From: Ciona savignyi
Taxonomy: Eukaryota > Chordata > Ascidiacea > Phlebobranchia > Cionidae
Assembly: GCA_000149265.1 (NCBI GenBank)
Contig: CH002575.1
Location: 351,245 to 415,244, forward strand
Length of the DNA: 64,000 nt
Reading direction: 5' to 3'
The notes beneath the pieces were generated by a model. It saw nothing but the letters and a program-made list of their open reading frames with translations, did no database searches and was not told the DNA's origin. The stretch's first letter is position 1, and every line of letters starts with the position of its first letter. The translations under genes were made by a program, and so were the position numbers. Shown in pieces: positions 45,801 through 60,800 of the stretch.

Positions 45801-48800
45801 CATACATAACCAAATTTTGACAAAAAAACTGATCGACCATTTAGTTATCAAGTTTCGTTTTTTGGTTATCAAGTTTGAAGTATAAAACATTATATGATCA
45901 CTCATTTACTCGATCTTAATTAACTTTCGAAATAGAACCCGAATTATTCTGTAAATGGTTTTCATTGTTCAATTATTGCTTTGTGGAAATGCGAGAATGG
46001 CAAATTGATATTGAACCAACACCTTTTTTACTCATTGCTACAATCTTGTGTTAACTAGCTAAAAGTCTGTGCCCAACGGCCTTTGACCAGCAAAGAGGTG
46101 TCAAGAATGGGATAGGGATTGCAACATTTATCTTCCAAACATAACAGAAAAAATAGAAAAAGGCAGACGGACGGGAAGAAGGCAAACGTAACATTTTCGC
46201 TATTATAAGAAACAGACACGTGTTTACTACAGCAGTTTTCAGAACCATTCAGATAGTAAGTGGTTGTTATGAAGAAGCTAGCCAACGATTCACCGAACAC
46301 CGGAGTAATGTCAGAACATATTTTAAAGTTGTCGGAAACTACCTTGCTAATAATTCAACCGAATGAACGAAGTCAGTGTGCTGTACAAAGCGGTGGCTTT
46401 GTCACCATATCTTCAGAACTATTTAGGAAAGCATTTTGCGCAATCCCATTGGACACAGAGCTTATCGCAGAAAAACCAAAACCTCTAATGATTTCAGCAA
46501 CGACGCAAACAACCAAAGGTAAAAAATCAGCGATGAAATTATGCCCACCAGGCCGAGAGATGGCAATACAGGTTGTGCCAAATGACTTGAAAAATAACAT
46601 TTGTATGTCAACACAAACAGAGTGTTTGGCTGATAATCGGAAAGACAAGGAAAATTCAAAATGTTTCATCCAGAAGCGCTCTGTTTTTGTCCAAACTGAT
46701 TCTGAGGCAACTGAAAAGGAAGTACAAACTAATAAAATAAACCTTAGCCGAGAAGAAAGCACTAGTACATATGCGGGTAAAATTTTAAAAGAAGAAATTA
46801 CAAATGTGTCTTATACTTCAAATGCTAATGACGTACCGTTTCCCAAAAGTAGAAACTGTTCATTGGAAGGAAAGGAATTACCATCTAAAATCAAAGTAAT
46901 CGTGAACCCCAGTTTAATTGGCAAGAAATCGAACAGAACAAGTGAATTCACGAGCCAAGCAGGTCCTAACGATTCCGCTACAACTGAATGTGGTACTGCT
47001 ATACAGCGAAGTACAAGCACAGACAGCACCACTTCAAGCACTTCCTTTCAAGGCGACGAAGATGAGTTAAAAAATGTACTTAACAGTGTGCGACAACGTG
47101 TCAAAGATATATCATTGTCATACTACCTAAAGAATGGTCACGATAAACCGACCGGGATGGAGTACATGTACGCTCATATGTCCTTGTTGAAAGATTTTAT
47201 TAGGAACTGCAAGGGAACATTGCCAGCAATCAGACATCTGCTCTATCGCTATATTGGGCATTTAACAAAAATTACGAACAAATTTTGTAGTGAGAAAGCG
47301 GCCAGTGTGATTGAATTTGACTCGCAGGTAATTTCGTATATTCGCCTACACGGAATGTGGACGTTCAATCGAGCTGGTAAACAAGCAACAGACGATTTGA
47401 TGAAAAAGAACAACCTTCAAAACAAATTGAACCCATCGGATGTAAAAGCCTTTCACGCTTATGTTGCAGGTGTGAGAGAAGCATACAGTTGTAATTTAAA
47501 AAATGAAAGTACACCTAACAACCATACACCAACGCTTGCAGGAGAACGTAGTGCGACCCAACCCCGAGAAAGACCACCCAGGAGTGCATCATCCTACAAA
47601 CGAGCACCGGTTTCAAACTTTTCTCGAAGCTCCCCGACTAAACGAAGGAGATCCTCACAAAGTCCATCGCACGATTTGCGGGATCAAATAACAAAATATA
47701 CGCCAGATGAAAACCGTTATCCGGCGAACCATCGCATATTCAACAACCAACCACTCCCAATGGGGCAAAATTATCGCCCAAAATACTGCGACTTTTTCAA
47801 TAAAACTGGTTCCTGTAAACACGGCACTCGGTGCCAGTATGTTCATGCGTGCGCCAATTGTAAACTCCCCTGTGCACTATGCACTGGCTTGCCATCGTAT
47901 TTATCCATCTGGTCCGAGAAACTACTGATAAGCAAGTAATCCGCAAAAGTTTAGTTCTAAGTATGCTTTCATGTACCTCATTATTGATGTTTAAAAAGAT
48001 CATTAACCGAATCCGTGAATTTTGAGGATTTAAAGTGTCGCTTTTAAAGATTTAAAGTGAATAAAATATACACTATTTCTGCGGATATACTAGGAAATAA
48101 ATGCAAATGAAAACGAGGCGATTGGCGAAACGAGACCAGAAAATCCCGGTGTATTTTAACCCAAATTCTGATTTTTAAACTACTGTTTCACATTCGAGAA
48201 TATGATAGCAAAATAGTGTTTTTTATTTATTATTTAGTTTCACAAGAAACAGTATCTAGGCTACTATAAGTTTAAGAGAGGCCGAACATTCAAAAAATCG
48301 TTGCATTAGCTAAAAGGTGTAGGGATTCAGGTATTGTTTGGGGCTTAAGGTGCCTATGGCTGACCTAAATATGAACTGAAGTTTCCTAGCTATTGCGACT
48401 CCAAAATGACTCCCAACAGATCCGAACTTCATCACGGAAGGTCTTTCTCGATTAGATGCAGATACAATAAAACACATAGTTCAACTAATTCTGACAATCC
48501 TGGCAGGACATGGCACCGGCGAACGCCGCGCGTTCAGATTAATAGCCCTTGTTCTCAGATCGGTCTGTGCGTTCTTTTTGCAAGCTTTAGACGCTCTAAT
48601 ATCAAACGTCACGTGACAGGAAGCATTCTGGCTCGTGATAATTTTGTCAGAAGTCCGTTTACAGATCGTTTAAAGACAGAATTTATACACAACAAAAATC
48701 AGTACAGAGACAAGAAATTGCTAACATGGTTACTTTTTCGACAGCATATATGATTTGTCGACAAGTTGATAAAACTTTGTAAATATAACAGAAAGAATCT

Positions 48801-51800
48801 TAAGCTAAAAAAATACTTCCACAAACCTGAACCGCCAGTAAAGTGCCATCTCAAGATGCTGCTGTATATGCTTTCCAGTGCCTCGGTAGATGGAAAATTG
48901 ATGGCAAAAACACAGAAATGCCTCTGTATTATGGGAATAACAAAAATATATTAATAACATAGTTGCCTAAGAAGCCTTGTCGATGAATGGAAATATTTCG
49001 TTAGAGGAAGAAATTAATAAAACAAAAGGTTCATAAACGTTTTTTTGGAAACGGTAACGAACAGGAAACTAAACGCTAGTAACACGATAGTGATGTTCGG
49101 CTGTACGTTCAGACCTGTAATCACTGAAAGTAATAGAGTAAAATAATCACTACCAACCTGCATTCTTGGGTTTATTGTAAAACTCCCAGCAGTTGGGTTC
49201 ATACAGGCCACGTATTGGGTGTTATGGATGTCTTTCAGGGCCAACTTACTGCGGTCGTACCTGTTCCGGAAAACAAACGTGTTAACTTATAAAAAGTCAG
49301 AAAAAATTAATATGCTTGAAAGAGGAAAGAGAAGAAAAACTGCATACTATAATTAGATTATGGTGTAAGTGAGCTGGTATTAATTAATACGCTATGGTTA
49401 GTTCTGGGTTTAAGGGTTTGGGAAATAGTTTCAATTGTTCCATTGTTATCCGTTTGTCTTGGCCAATATGCTTTGCATACCAGTGCATATAATCTATATG
49501 TTGGCGAATGAGCGTATGTGGTCCGACTGTCCCATATGTGTCGACTTCCGGCATATTCACGTCATCCAGAAAGTATATTAGCTTTTTGTTCCCCACGGGT
49601 CCGTAATTTCTTCCAGCTTTCTTTTCAAGATGTTTTTCCAGCAGACCTGTGAATAAAAAAATGTACAACATAAGAATTAGTGCGTTTTACTACATACAAC
49701 AAAATCAGGTGAAATGGCGTTGTAAAACCTTTAGTCTTCGGCTCTAAATCCACCGACAGAATAAAACAGTTAAACTACACTAACGTTGCAACATTGCTGA
49801 TGTCGTGTAGTAGTTAAACGGGACACTGGCTACTATATGGTCATTTGTCAGTCTCCGAAGAGTGTCGGACACCAGAAGACTCTTCCCGCATCCGGCATTG
49901 CCTACCAACATCACTGGACGTCCTTTCTCCACCAGAAGATCAACGAAGTATCGAATGCGAGTCGTTTCCATCGTATGGACCAGGATAGACTTTAACAAAT
50001 ATTATTTTTTTTATTTTTTACGCGTTTTGTATTCCTTATATTATTGTGGCTTTGTAGGTTTAACAGTTCACATTGTCAGAGTTAGTTTAGTTTTTAAAAT
50101 CTTTAATATCCCATTGTTATAACACAAGTTCTTCGTGTATTTGATATCTTTGTTTTGTTAAAATTCTGCTTCATTATAAGTTAGTTTCTATATTCGGCAA
50201 AATAATATTAATGTCAAAAAGAAAATTATTTGTTTATAAAAAAAGGGTTTGGAAAGTAGCTTTTATTGAAATTGAATACAATTTGCCTTTATAAACGAAA
50301 AGTGTCCTAACTAGTTTTCGTAAATAGTGAATAAAGTGCTGCTACACAGATTAATCGGATTGATTAAAAGTGTAACAAGGGCACTCAGAATTGATATCTA
50401 TGAAATCAAACGGAGCGTGACCAACCTGAAGTGGAACTTCCGGGTCCATTTCGAATTTGGGTATCCGGTCGTTCCACGGGACGAATTTCCGGGTAGTGGA
50501 ATCAATACAAAAGTCGAACACGCTGCCCGATGATGGAAATTTGATCTGCTTGAACTCCTTAACCCACCATCGGCTGAACTCAATCCGGTAATCTGTCAAC
50601 TAAAATGCATGTTTAATGGTTGGTATCTGCGTACAAGCATAAACCCGAAAAGTCCACTTTTTTTAATAATTTCGCTAAAATGATATGTGTACTTATTAGT
50701 GGGTATCTCAAAAATTAGTAAATTCTTACTATTGGATTTTTAAAACACACAAACATAAAAATGCTACAATGTGTGCTACAGAAGCCTGCGGTGCGGTGTC
50801 AAAATTGTAAAAAAAATGTTTAAATTTTCACGGCGTCAGAATCAAGTTTTCGTCGTCGCACGCTGTTTGTGTAGGAGTAGCGTTAACAAGCAATATCCTG
50901 AAGGCATTACGTCGCCTTTTCTATAATTTAGTACTGTATACCCAACGCATGGCACAAATTAACACATTACAAACTTTCATGATTTAAAATATTCTCCAAA
51001 TATAAAATATTAACAAATACCGTTTTTTACCACGCTACATAACATTGAACTCCCGTGAAGCAATAAAATAGTGCGATTAGCATGTGTGCAGCGAATGGCA
51101 GAGAATAAATCTACATGCTTTAAAATGATAGTTAACATTGTTAAGAAGCCCAACGTACGACAATTATTTGTGGATTAATAAACATTTTTTTAATAAACAG
51201 GGCTGTGAACGTAAGCCTAAGAGTGAATTGATCTGTACTTACCTGATCATGCATTGTAGCCCCGCCAAACGCCCACACAGCAGCAAACACGAAGTATAAC
51301 TCGTACAGTTCACGCGGCGAATCGGCTGGTACTGTGTCGGAAGTTATTAAGCATTCCAACATGTAACAAAGCATCTAAAGAAAAAAACCAACATATTTGC
51401 ACCATCATTCAGTGAACGTAGTCACAATAAAGTATTGCACAGTGCACGAGTAAACAATATTTAACCAGCTTTCTTACGTACATACATGTTCTCGGAATGT
51501 ACTCGGACTATCAATAAATGCTTTCTTACGTATATTAACACGAAAAGTAGGATTATTAAAATCAATCTCAACAACTCAGTGGGAATATTGAAGAATGTGA
51601 TTCGATAGTCTGAGTACATTCATTATAGACTAAATCTGATAAAGCAACGAATATTCATTGGTGGTGTGAAAAAATCAGATTAAAATCTGTTTTGATGATG
51701 GAGGTTGTTACCCCACAGCAATGATGTCACCACCCCAATGACAGTTCGCGCACTTGATCATTGCGCTTGATGTTCAACCAAATATTTGAGCGGTATTTTG

Positions 51801-54800
51801 GCTACTTTTTAACCAAGGACATGTATACCTGGACCATAGTGTTATCTGGTATTGGGGTAATCGTTTTGAACTGGCTTCTCATTGCCTCCAGGCAAGTTGG
51901 CACGTATTTATCAAAAAGAATGGTCAAGTTGGCTCGTTCTGACTGTATGCTTCTGGTATCGATCCAGCTGGTGACAGGCCTGTTTGATAAAATGTTTTAA
52001 CAAACTGAAATACAGAATAATCTAAACAACCTGCATTATTGTCACGGTACTTGAAAAAGCGCAATGTGCTACCAGCAGTAGTAGTTAAATAAACAATTTA
52101 CAAAGTGTTTCGACTTAATTAATTAATTTAAAATTAACGTCGCCAAACATACAATTGGCTTAATAGCGGAATTTCGAATTTACACTATTCCTTAACCATT
52201 ATGGTGACTTTTGAAACGGGAGCTACAACAAATTATACTACCTAACGAGTAAAATCGTTTTAATAGAACAATGAGTTTATGATCAAACCCCTCTTCTCTA
52301 CTTACGGATTCCAGCCTAAATCCTGTGGATTTACAAAGAGAATGCCAGCACGAGATACAGTAGCTGGAGTAGCTGACCGCAGGTGATATATTTCGAACAG
52401 AAGCCGCATTGAGTTGGTCAGTGGTATGCGCTCGTTGCTTGCAAGGGTAAGCATCTATAACAGAAACAAATGATAAGGTGCAACGAGTAATAACGCATTG
52501 TATTGAAATTACTTGACAAGAAGGCAACGGCAAAGTAATATTACAAAACACTTATGCAAATATATTGCAACAGAGAAATATTAATAACAAGCATAAGCAG
52601 CAGCGAGGCCTTTCATTGTGACTAAGATAATAAGAAAATTGTATATATATTTATATGACTAATGTATAAAAAGGCATTATAACAATTGGCAAAACGGTTG
52701 TTTAAACATTTATGTGGGCTCACTGTAGTCTAAACCAGACGTTCAAAAAGGGTTGTGCATTTAAATTTTACTGAGTCCCGTGTGGAGTGGCCATAATTAA
52801 ATTATTATAGCAAACCAGCCCACTTTTAGACGATTTTTTGCATCCACCGCAACAAGCAGAGATTAATATAGTTGAAATGTCCAACGTACCCTGTTATCAT
52901 CCATGACCGTGTTAAGCGATTCAATCCACATTGGATCAATATCCCCATCTAATACGATCCACTTGGGGTCGTTGTGAGATATGTTAGATTGGTCACGCAT
53001 GGTGCTGGAGAATAAACCTGTCAAGCATATTTGTGGTTAAAAAATTTGAAATACAGTCAAACAATTTTAGCCTGAAGCATAAATTATTTAACAGTATGTG
53101 ACCCATACCGAACAATTAATTACAGTAACAGGTGATATCTGGTGTAGCGATTTTGTGCTTTATCTATTCCTACCGTCCTTCCATTCCCGAGTGGCCGGAT
53201 GGATGAATCCGAAGAGCTCGTCGGTAGTGATTGCTTTCGGGTTCAAGTCGTTCCAAACCGCCTTCTTACCCAACCCTTTGTATGTCTCGTGCAGAGTCTT
53301 TAGAATCTGGGACTTCCCCGCACCGGCGTTGCCGATGACAAACACCGAGTGGCGAACAGCCAAAAGCTCTTCCAATTGGACAATCTTAACGCCACGCGAC
53401 AAAAAACGAATATGATTAAGGTAATATTGTTTAACTCGATAAATAAAAGTGCAATGTGTGCAAATGCAATCATACCGAAAGACGTTTATAATATCATATT
53501 TATATTTATACCGCTAAATGGGAAATCGATGTTATAACATGGGCAACTGTCAGATTACTTTGTGCCCAAATTCATTTCAATAGAGCTATAGCAGTACGTT
53601 GTTTAGGATAGGATATTTATGTTTATTTCCGTAAATGAGAAGACATAATGGGCGTGTAACACACGGGCAAGCGTCAGATCACCTGGCGCCCACCGTCATA
53701 GAGATACAGACATACCTTTAGAATAAAGTTGTCTTCCGGTTGTAGCTTGAGGTTCACAATGGTGTGCTTGATTCGTTTCTCAAAAGCCTCGTCTCGAATT
53801 CTTGGTACGTTCAGTGTTGGAAACAGATCAGCTGGATTGTAAGAAACAAGTTATCCAACGTAATTATAATAAACATGATGCAAACTCAGGTTATGCCTAA
53901 TTGTTTCTAAAATGGTTCATGGTACCTACCTACATTAAAATAACTAAATGATTTTGATTTAGTTGTTGGGATCAGCGCAAACTTGTAAGCTTTTATGAAA
54001 ACAAGAAAAATATTTTAAACAACCCACTGATAAGTCCCATAAATATCGGCACGTCTTCTGTGACTATTTTCGGTAGATTAAAATCCCTAAGAGCCCTCAT
54101 CAAAACTTGCTCTTCCGGACGTTGCTTGTCCGCCCTCCTCAATCCACCAGCCACCACCAGAACACTTTTCACAGCACGAAGTCCCCAGTCGTAGTGGTAC
54201 TGCACACACAGAATATGTGTCACTTTTTATGTTCATCTCTTTATTTTACTTTTTCCTTACCAGATGCTACTTTGTATTGTAGACAATAGGATTCTCTGTG
54301 CCATTAGCTAAAGCTTAAAATGGCTTACCTGCTTTGAACAAAGTTCCTTGCACAGATCGTAAAGCGTTATAAACTTCCGTGCTAAGAGTCTCGCATCGGT
54401 AAAACCTTCAGCTACCAACATGTTCTCGCAGATCATAGCAATATCGGGGACAACCATTGCACATGGCCTGAAAAATTATGTTTAAACCAAATTCTTTAGT
54501 TTAGGTGAAATACAGCAATGGTGATAAGTGGGAATCCACATTAATGGGTAGAATTTTGTTCGTGTTTGGGTAACTAAATATATTAAAGCACACAATCATC
54601 TGATTACCATGTACTCCAGTCAGGCTGTCAAAACCAAGGCAATGTATCCATTATTTAATATTACTTTAAATGGTGAACGATCTATAAATAAGCAACGGCA
54701 GTTAGTACTTTGTACACAATTTTCAAAGGAGAAAAAAACCTATTGAAGAATTGACCGTTACTAATGCGTATTCACAGGTCAATTGTTCAAGCCATTACCA

Positions 54801-57800
54801 TGTGTTGCATATGGAAAATATTTTAACGAAACCACCGATCATGGCATTCAAATGATATTCAATATATATAAATAAACTGGAATAAATTAACCTCATGTGA
54901 ATGATATAGCAGTGAAGACCCCCTTCGATTTACTGCTTAACTAATTAATCACTTCTATTCATACCTGAACAATGCCTTTAGGTTCTCGGGAAGTTCGGTC
55001 CTACCAGCATAGCCAGGATTCATGGTAATGAAGATCCCGACACTTGGACGCAAAGTAATCTCATCCCCAAGGAACATGAAGTGATCTTTCTTTGCTTTCA
55101 GGGCGTCCTGGATCATTTTCACCTGTGTCGAAAAACAAATTAGGTAAAACAAAAATAGGAAAAATATAAAATCATTATAACACTTTTCATTTAGAAACGT
55201 TTAAGAAAGTACTATATTTTATTCCATTTAAGACAATACCAAAAATGTGTACAAAATCGAAAACTTGAAGGGGTTTCTATCGGTAAATCATACATAATTC
55301 TGTATTTACAGTACATATTATACTTACAGTTACGGTAAATAAAAACTTGAATATGTATTCAACAAACCTGCACAGCAACTACAGACAACACTTCAATTGC
55401 AATTCGATTGAACTCGTCAAAGCATCCCCAGGCACCAGTCTGCGACAGCCCCTTGTATATATTCCCTATTGACTTGTAGTCCATCTGCTCGGAGCAGTTG
55501 AACACAAACACCAGAATACCCAAAGCCCGACCAAGGTCTTTGGTTGTCTCGGTTTTACCAGTTCCAGCAGGCCCAGCAGGCGCTCCACTCATCGTTAGGT
55601 TCAGTGATTGTGTAAGAGTGATGTAGCACCTAGAATGATAATAAAAATACGTAGGAAAAAAAGGACATTAGTTTTACATACCCAAATATAATTATAGCTT
55701 AGGTTAACAAAGCATATGTGCCCATGTTTACCAATTACAACTATGAACAATGAAGTTGCAATTTTTTTATTAATGTGGCACAAATTGGGACTAATAGAAC
55801 AAAGAACTTTCGTTTACCTATCTGTGAGAGGAGTTATGACAAGTCGTGATGTATTGCCAAGGTACTCGTACTGGTAGAGGAACTGTGCATTGCATATGTT
55901 CGCAAAGCAGTTTCGGACATCATCATCCCACCTATGGCGTAACTGGGAGAGCCAGGTGAAGGCTTGTGATGACATTACTTTCTCGGATATGAGCTTCCCA
56001 ACCACATCACGATTATGAACATCGATGGTGCAAATCGTCATGATATTTTGTCTGGTAAAAATATTTAAGCATCAATTAATAAAGTTAAGCTAGAAAAAAA
56101 ACTTATAAATACATATCTTTTTTAGCAGTTTCTCACTAAGTCACCTGTCAAGGGGATCAAGATCTCCAAGTAAATGAGCTATCAGAGTGTTTAGTTGGTT
56201 AACTTGTTTCTTGTTGTAATCTTTCATTGCATTTTCAAAACCCTCCTCTAGCTTTTCGAATGCTATCCCGACCTATAAATCAAATTATCATTCTGTCAAA
56301 AGTCATTACAGCTAAAATTCTGAAGATATACATTAAATAAAAGCCTTATATTCTGGAATACTAACGTCATATGTTTTAACAACAATGCACTGAATAGTAA
56401 ATTCAAATTAATATTCTAGGAAAAGATCCTTACTTCGGTTGTCCACCAAATTTGGGAGCTGGTCAGTGCCACCTGCGCTGGGTAGTCAAACAACCACTGA
56501 TCCCGAGCTTTCTCCTCATATGCAACAACCGATTCTTGGATCTGGTGACGCACTGTGCTACGCTGAGTGTCTTTTAAACGGTTTAACCAGATTTCAACCT
56601 GGAAATTATAAAAATGTAGTTATCGATTATTTTTAAAGATGAATCTGTGCGTAATACTTTATAGCGGACAGTTGAGCGTCTAGATCAGTGGTTTTCAACC
56701 AGGGTTCCGCGGAACTTTAGGGTTCCGCCAATACAGTCCAGGGGTTCCACAACTTTTAATTTTGAATGAATAAACATTAAATTTTATTGCACATTATTGC
56801 ACAGGGGTTCCTCAAGTCAGTAGAAAGGTTTCCATGGGGTTCCAGTTCAGCAAAAAGGTTGAAAATCACTGGTCTAGATCAATAAACTCATTTACAGTTA
56901 ACAGTAACTACAAAAACAGACCTTTGGACAGAAATTATGAGTTTAAAACTTAGCAGAATGATAAAGATTAAAACAGACCACCGATGTATATAAAATCCCA
57001 AAACAATATGCCACCAAGAAAAATTTAGAAGCAAAATACGAAATTCTGTTACCTGGCCAACCAATTCGCATGGCTCGTCAAAGTTAACATATTCCCCTTC
57101 TTTGCTGTACATTCCTAATGCAGTCTTGGTTGCTTCTTCATCGTTGTCTCCCCGGAACTTAAGGTCATTTATATTGTCGAACAGCTTGCGCAAATGCCTT
57201 GTAACCTACAGAACATATAGGTATTTGAAAGTATGTTCATTAGTTGTAAAGCAATTAATGCACTTTTGTGACACAGACCTTGGCTGGTTGTGTTCCTTTG
57301 GACAGAATGTCGAGCAGATCAGCCGACGATACAAAGTAAAAACGAGGAAAAATCAAACGCTTCTTTTCCAAATATTCTGCCAACGATTTCTCGCACACAG
57401 ACAACCTTAAGTGTTTGAAAGATAATACATGAAAGAATGAAACAATAATGCTTTTAAAATATATATTCTATTTAGTCTTTTTTTATCTTGGGAAAGTCGG
57501 GTTAAGTTTTTCGCATGCCAGTAAACAGACATTGCCTTGATCCAGTGAATCCCAAAGTGTTGCGCTAATAACATTTTGGTGTAACCATTTTTCTGGGTAG
57601 GAATTTTTGCATTAATGATATTTTTAGTAATGATTTAGATGATGGAGTGAGTTGCAAAGGATTTAAAAACCATAGCCTCACATATTAAACACACGGCAGT
57701 AACACTGACCGACTGTGCATGGGACATTCTGATGACCTGTTGTATTATTATGATTGATGCTCACTAAACAAGAGTATTCTAACTTCTTAGTACTAGCTTA

Positions 57801-60800
57801 TATTTTCGAGTATTAGCTTGAAGACTGTATTAATACCTACCGTGCTAGCAATCCTTCCAACTTTTCCAACAAACCAGGGCGATTTGTAGATTCGATCACA
57901 TTTTTAACTCTTTCAGATTCTCCCATCAGTTCCTTGAAATCTTGATCAATAGTTGCGAACCGCAGTGTGTCCGCTGGGAGTTGGGAACGAATGTCCTGAA
58001 ATACAAGACCCAGGTTCAATCACCAAACTGATAACCATTCTGCTCCTGGGCTTGATCAAGCAAATGGTTGTATAGAATTCAACTAATTGTACTTGTAATG
58101 TACAAAAGTGAACTAATTGCACATTAATAAACAAATGCGAAATATATCTAGCATCTTAACAAAAAGCAAGCTTTGCACTTCCTTGACCTACCCCCCTGAA
58201 TGTAATTAATATCTTATTCAATCATATTACAATTTTTAAAACAGGCATACTCATTTATTATACTACATTCCAGTTTTAAACTTTGGTTTACCTCTGATCC
58301 AATAAAAATGCTCTCAAGATGCGACCAGGTCCTCTGCACTTCAAGCCACGCTTGAATGACAGTATCAGCTGTCACTAGCTTCTTCTGCCACAGTGTCACC
58401 TCTTCACGGAAGTACTCCACAAACTTGGAGGTAAGCATATTTTGCAATTGAACCTGCAGCAAAACAAAAAAAACATTTAAGTTACTTCGAAAGCCGTCTA
58501 CAAATAGGACATCTGAATTTTCAACCACTTGGGAATTGGAATACACATTTTTTGCTGCTAAAACCTTTAAAGTTAAGCTAAATGTAAATTAATTGACACA
58601 ACAACAATCATAGTATTTAGCAAAATGGGCTTCATGAATCTGCAAGCTTTTGGTGCTTACAGGCAATTGTCAACATTTACCACCAAATGCGCATTTTGGA
58701 AGCAGCTGAAATATTGAAATTTTTCTGGATTTCAAAATCATGGGTGTAAATAACGACAAGCAGAAAAGAAAAACTTGAGCTACAATTTAAGATTAAGTAT
58801 CGACTTTTTGCTATTAATCACTTTATTTAATATTCTAAGACGGTCGTATTGTTTTCACAAAAAGGAAAGGAAGTTTTCAAGTTTAATTGGATAGGTTGCG
58901 ACTGCAAAATCCCAGTCAGAACATCACATAATTAATAAGGTGTGCAAAAATCTTATTACTCACTAAATACATACTAAATACAACAACACGCATGTAACAA
59001 ATTTAAAAAATAGAGATATACAGAAGTGGTAAAACAGAATAAGTGGAAACCAGTATGATTACAGCTCAGCTTGTAATACTATATCAGGGCAATTTCCTCC
59101 GCTATCACATTGTGTTGAACCCTAATTTCCGTTTGCTATGTGTAACACAGCTAATCTGTTACGGTATACTGTTCTGTGGAATTGGCCCTGCAGGTTAGCA
59201 TGATGATTGGTTGTTTTTATGTATAAATATACTGTGAACGATTATATACCCAAACCGATAAATATTTGTACCAATAAAATCCAATGCTGAAAAATAATAC
59301 TCACGTTTAATTGTCCTACTTTAGGTTACTTCTTATATTACACATTATTTGCTATTGCATGTACAATATAACCAGGCCTATCTAGGTATATTTATATCTG
59401 TCAGCATTATTGTGTGTTTAAATGTATGGATTTGCGAAAAGGACATAAACTCAAAAATATCATTGGTTTTTATTGATCTAAGTTTAATTTGACAAAGTTT
59501 TATATCAACAGTGTCATTAGACTACATGCAGTTGTGTTGTTTAATCATGTCATATCTGATTTCAAATATAAATAATTACATAGCACATTCGGCCATATTG
59601 TTGTTGTAGTTTAGTCATGACTAGACAGAGGCTGGGAGAACTTTATCATGGCCACTCTTTACTTAGGTTAAATGTGATCCCAGGTAATGTCCCTAATGTT
59701 TAACATCAGATCCTTATAAAAATTTACCATTAAAACCCATTGCAATATTACCTGCAACCAGAATTTAAACACGAGGTATTCGTGTTTGGTACCACTTAGT
59801 TCCTACCTCGGAAATAAATAGTTTTTGTCCTGTCATATGTATTGCTGTATGGAAATCTAGAAGCCTTAAAAATAGTAAGTACAAAACCTTTAAAAATAAC
59901 ATAGATGAAACTACAAATAACCTGGTTGTCCTCCAAGGTTTCAATGAGTTCTTCGTCAGAAATCAGAATTGGGACTGCAGTCGCAAAGTGATGCTCATAT
60001 GAAAATTCAACGGTGGACCATGTGATTTGCATCTCTTGTAGAACTTTCTCGATTGCCATTTCTTTCTTTGCTTTATCAACTATGCTTTTCACCTAAAGAA
60101 TATAATATTAACTTTTAATCTTACTTTTAGATAAAAATGAACTATTGATATTGTTTATGGATTTGTCAAATATTTCACCTCATCTTCCACACGATGGAGC
60201 CGTAGAGCTAACAAATCAGCCAAGGTTGTGTCATTGCCCATTTCGAACCGTACACCAGTTGCAGTCATGAGTTGTTGCCAGTGTCTACTCCGTATGGCTG
60301 GGCTTTGCAGTTCGACCACAGCTCGTAGCGAGGTGATCATGTTCTTTACCATTGAGTCTAGGCCACTGAATGCATCCCATGCACGAGATTCTGTACATTA
60401 TTTGTCCAGCCCATTAGCTTTACATGAAGCTAATGTAAACCGAAAGGTGGCAAAATTAAAACCGAGCGCTAACTTGCCTAGTTTGCTGGTTCAACAAAAA
60501 CTGTACAAATGGTTTTATCAGTTAAAACCATGTTAATACTTATTGTAACCAGACTGTGGAAGCGAGATCGGTAGTTAAATTCTCATGTTAACCTGACTGT
60601 AATTGTCACACCCTGGTGTTAATTATAACTTCCGTGTTTTTAATATATTAATTCAAACCACCTTTGTCAAGGGTCCTAATTTCCTTAAGAAATCGGCGAA
60701 GCTCCATGTCCATATCGTCTACATTAATCTTTCTCCAACTTGTAAGTGTCCAGTCATCTAGACTAGTCCGCACCAGCATGATCATGTCCCATAAGCTCTG

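Noticed and set aside
46373..46762. Minus-strand ORFs opposite the CCCH ORF
   Set aside because: They are shadows. The plus frame is far longer and carries the zinc finger and low-complexity protein features.
57480..57560. Possible SINE remnant (CTTGGGAAAGTCGGG ... ACATTGCCTTGATCCAGTGAAT)
   Set aside because: The similarity is suggestive but too short and diverged, with no head or tail.
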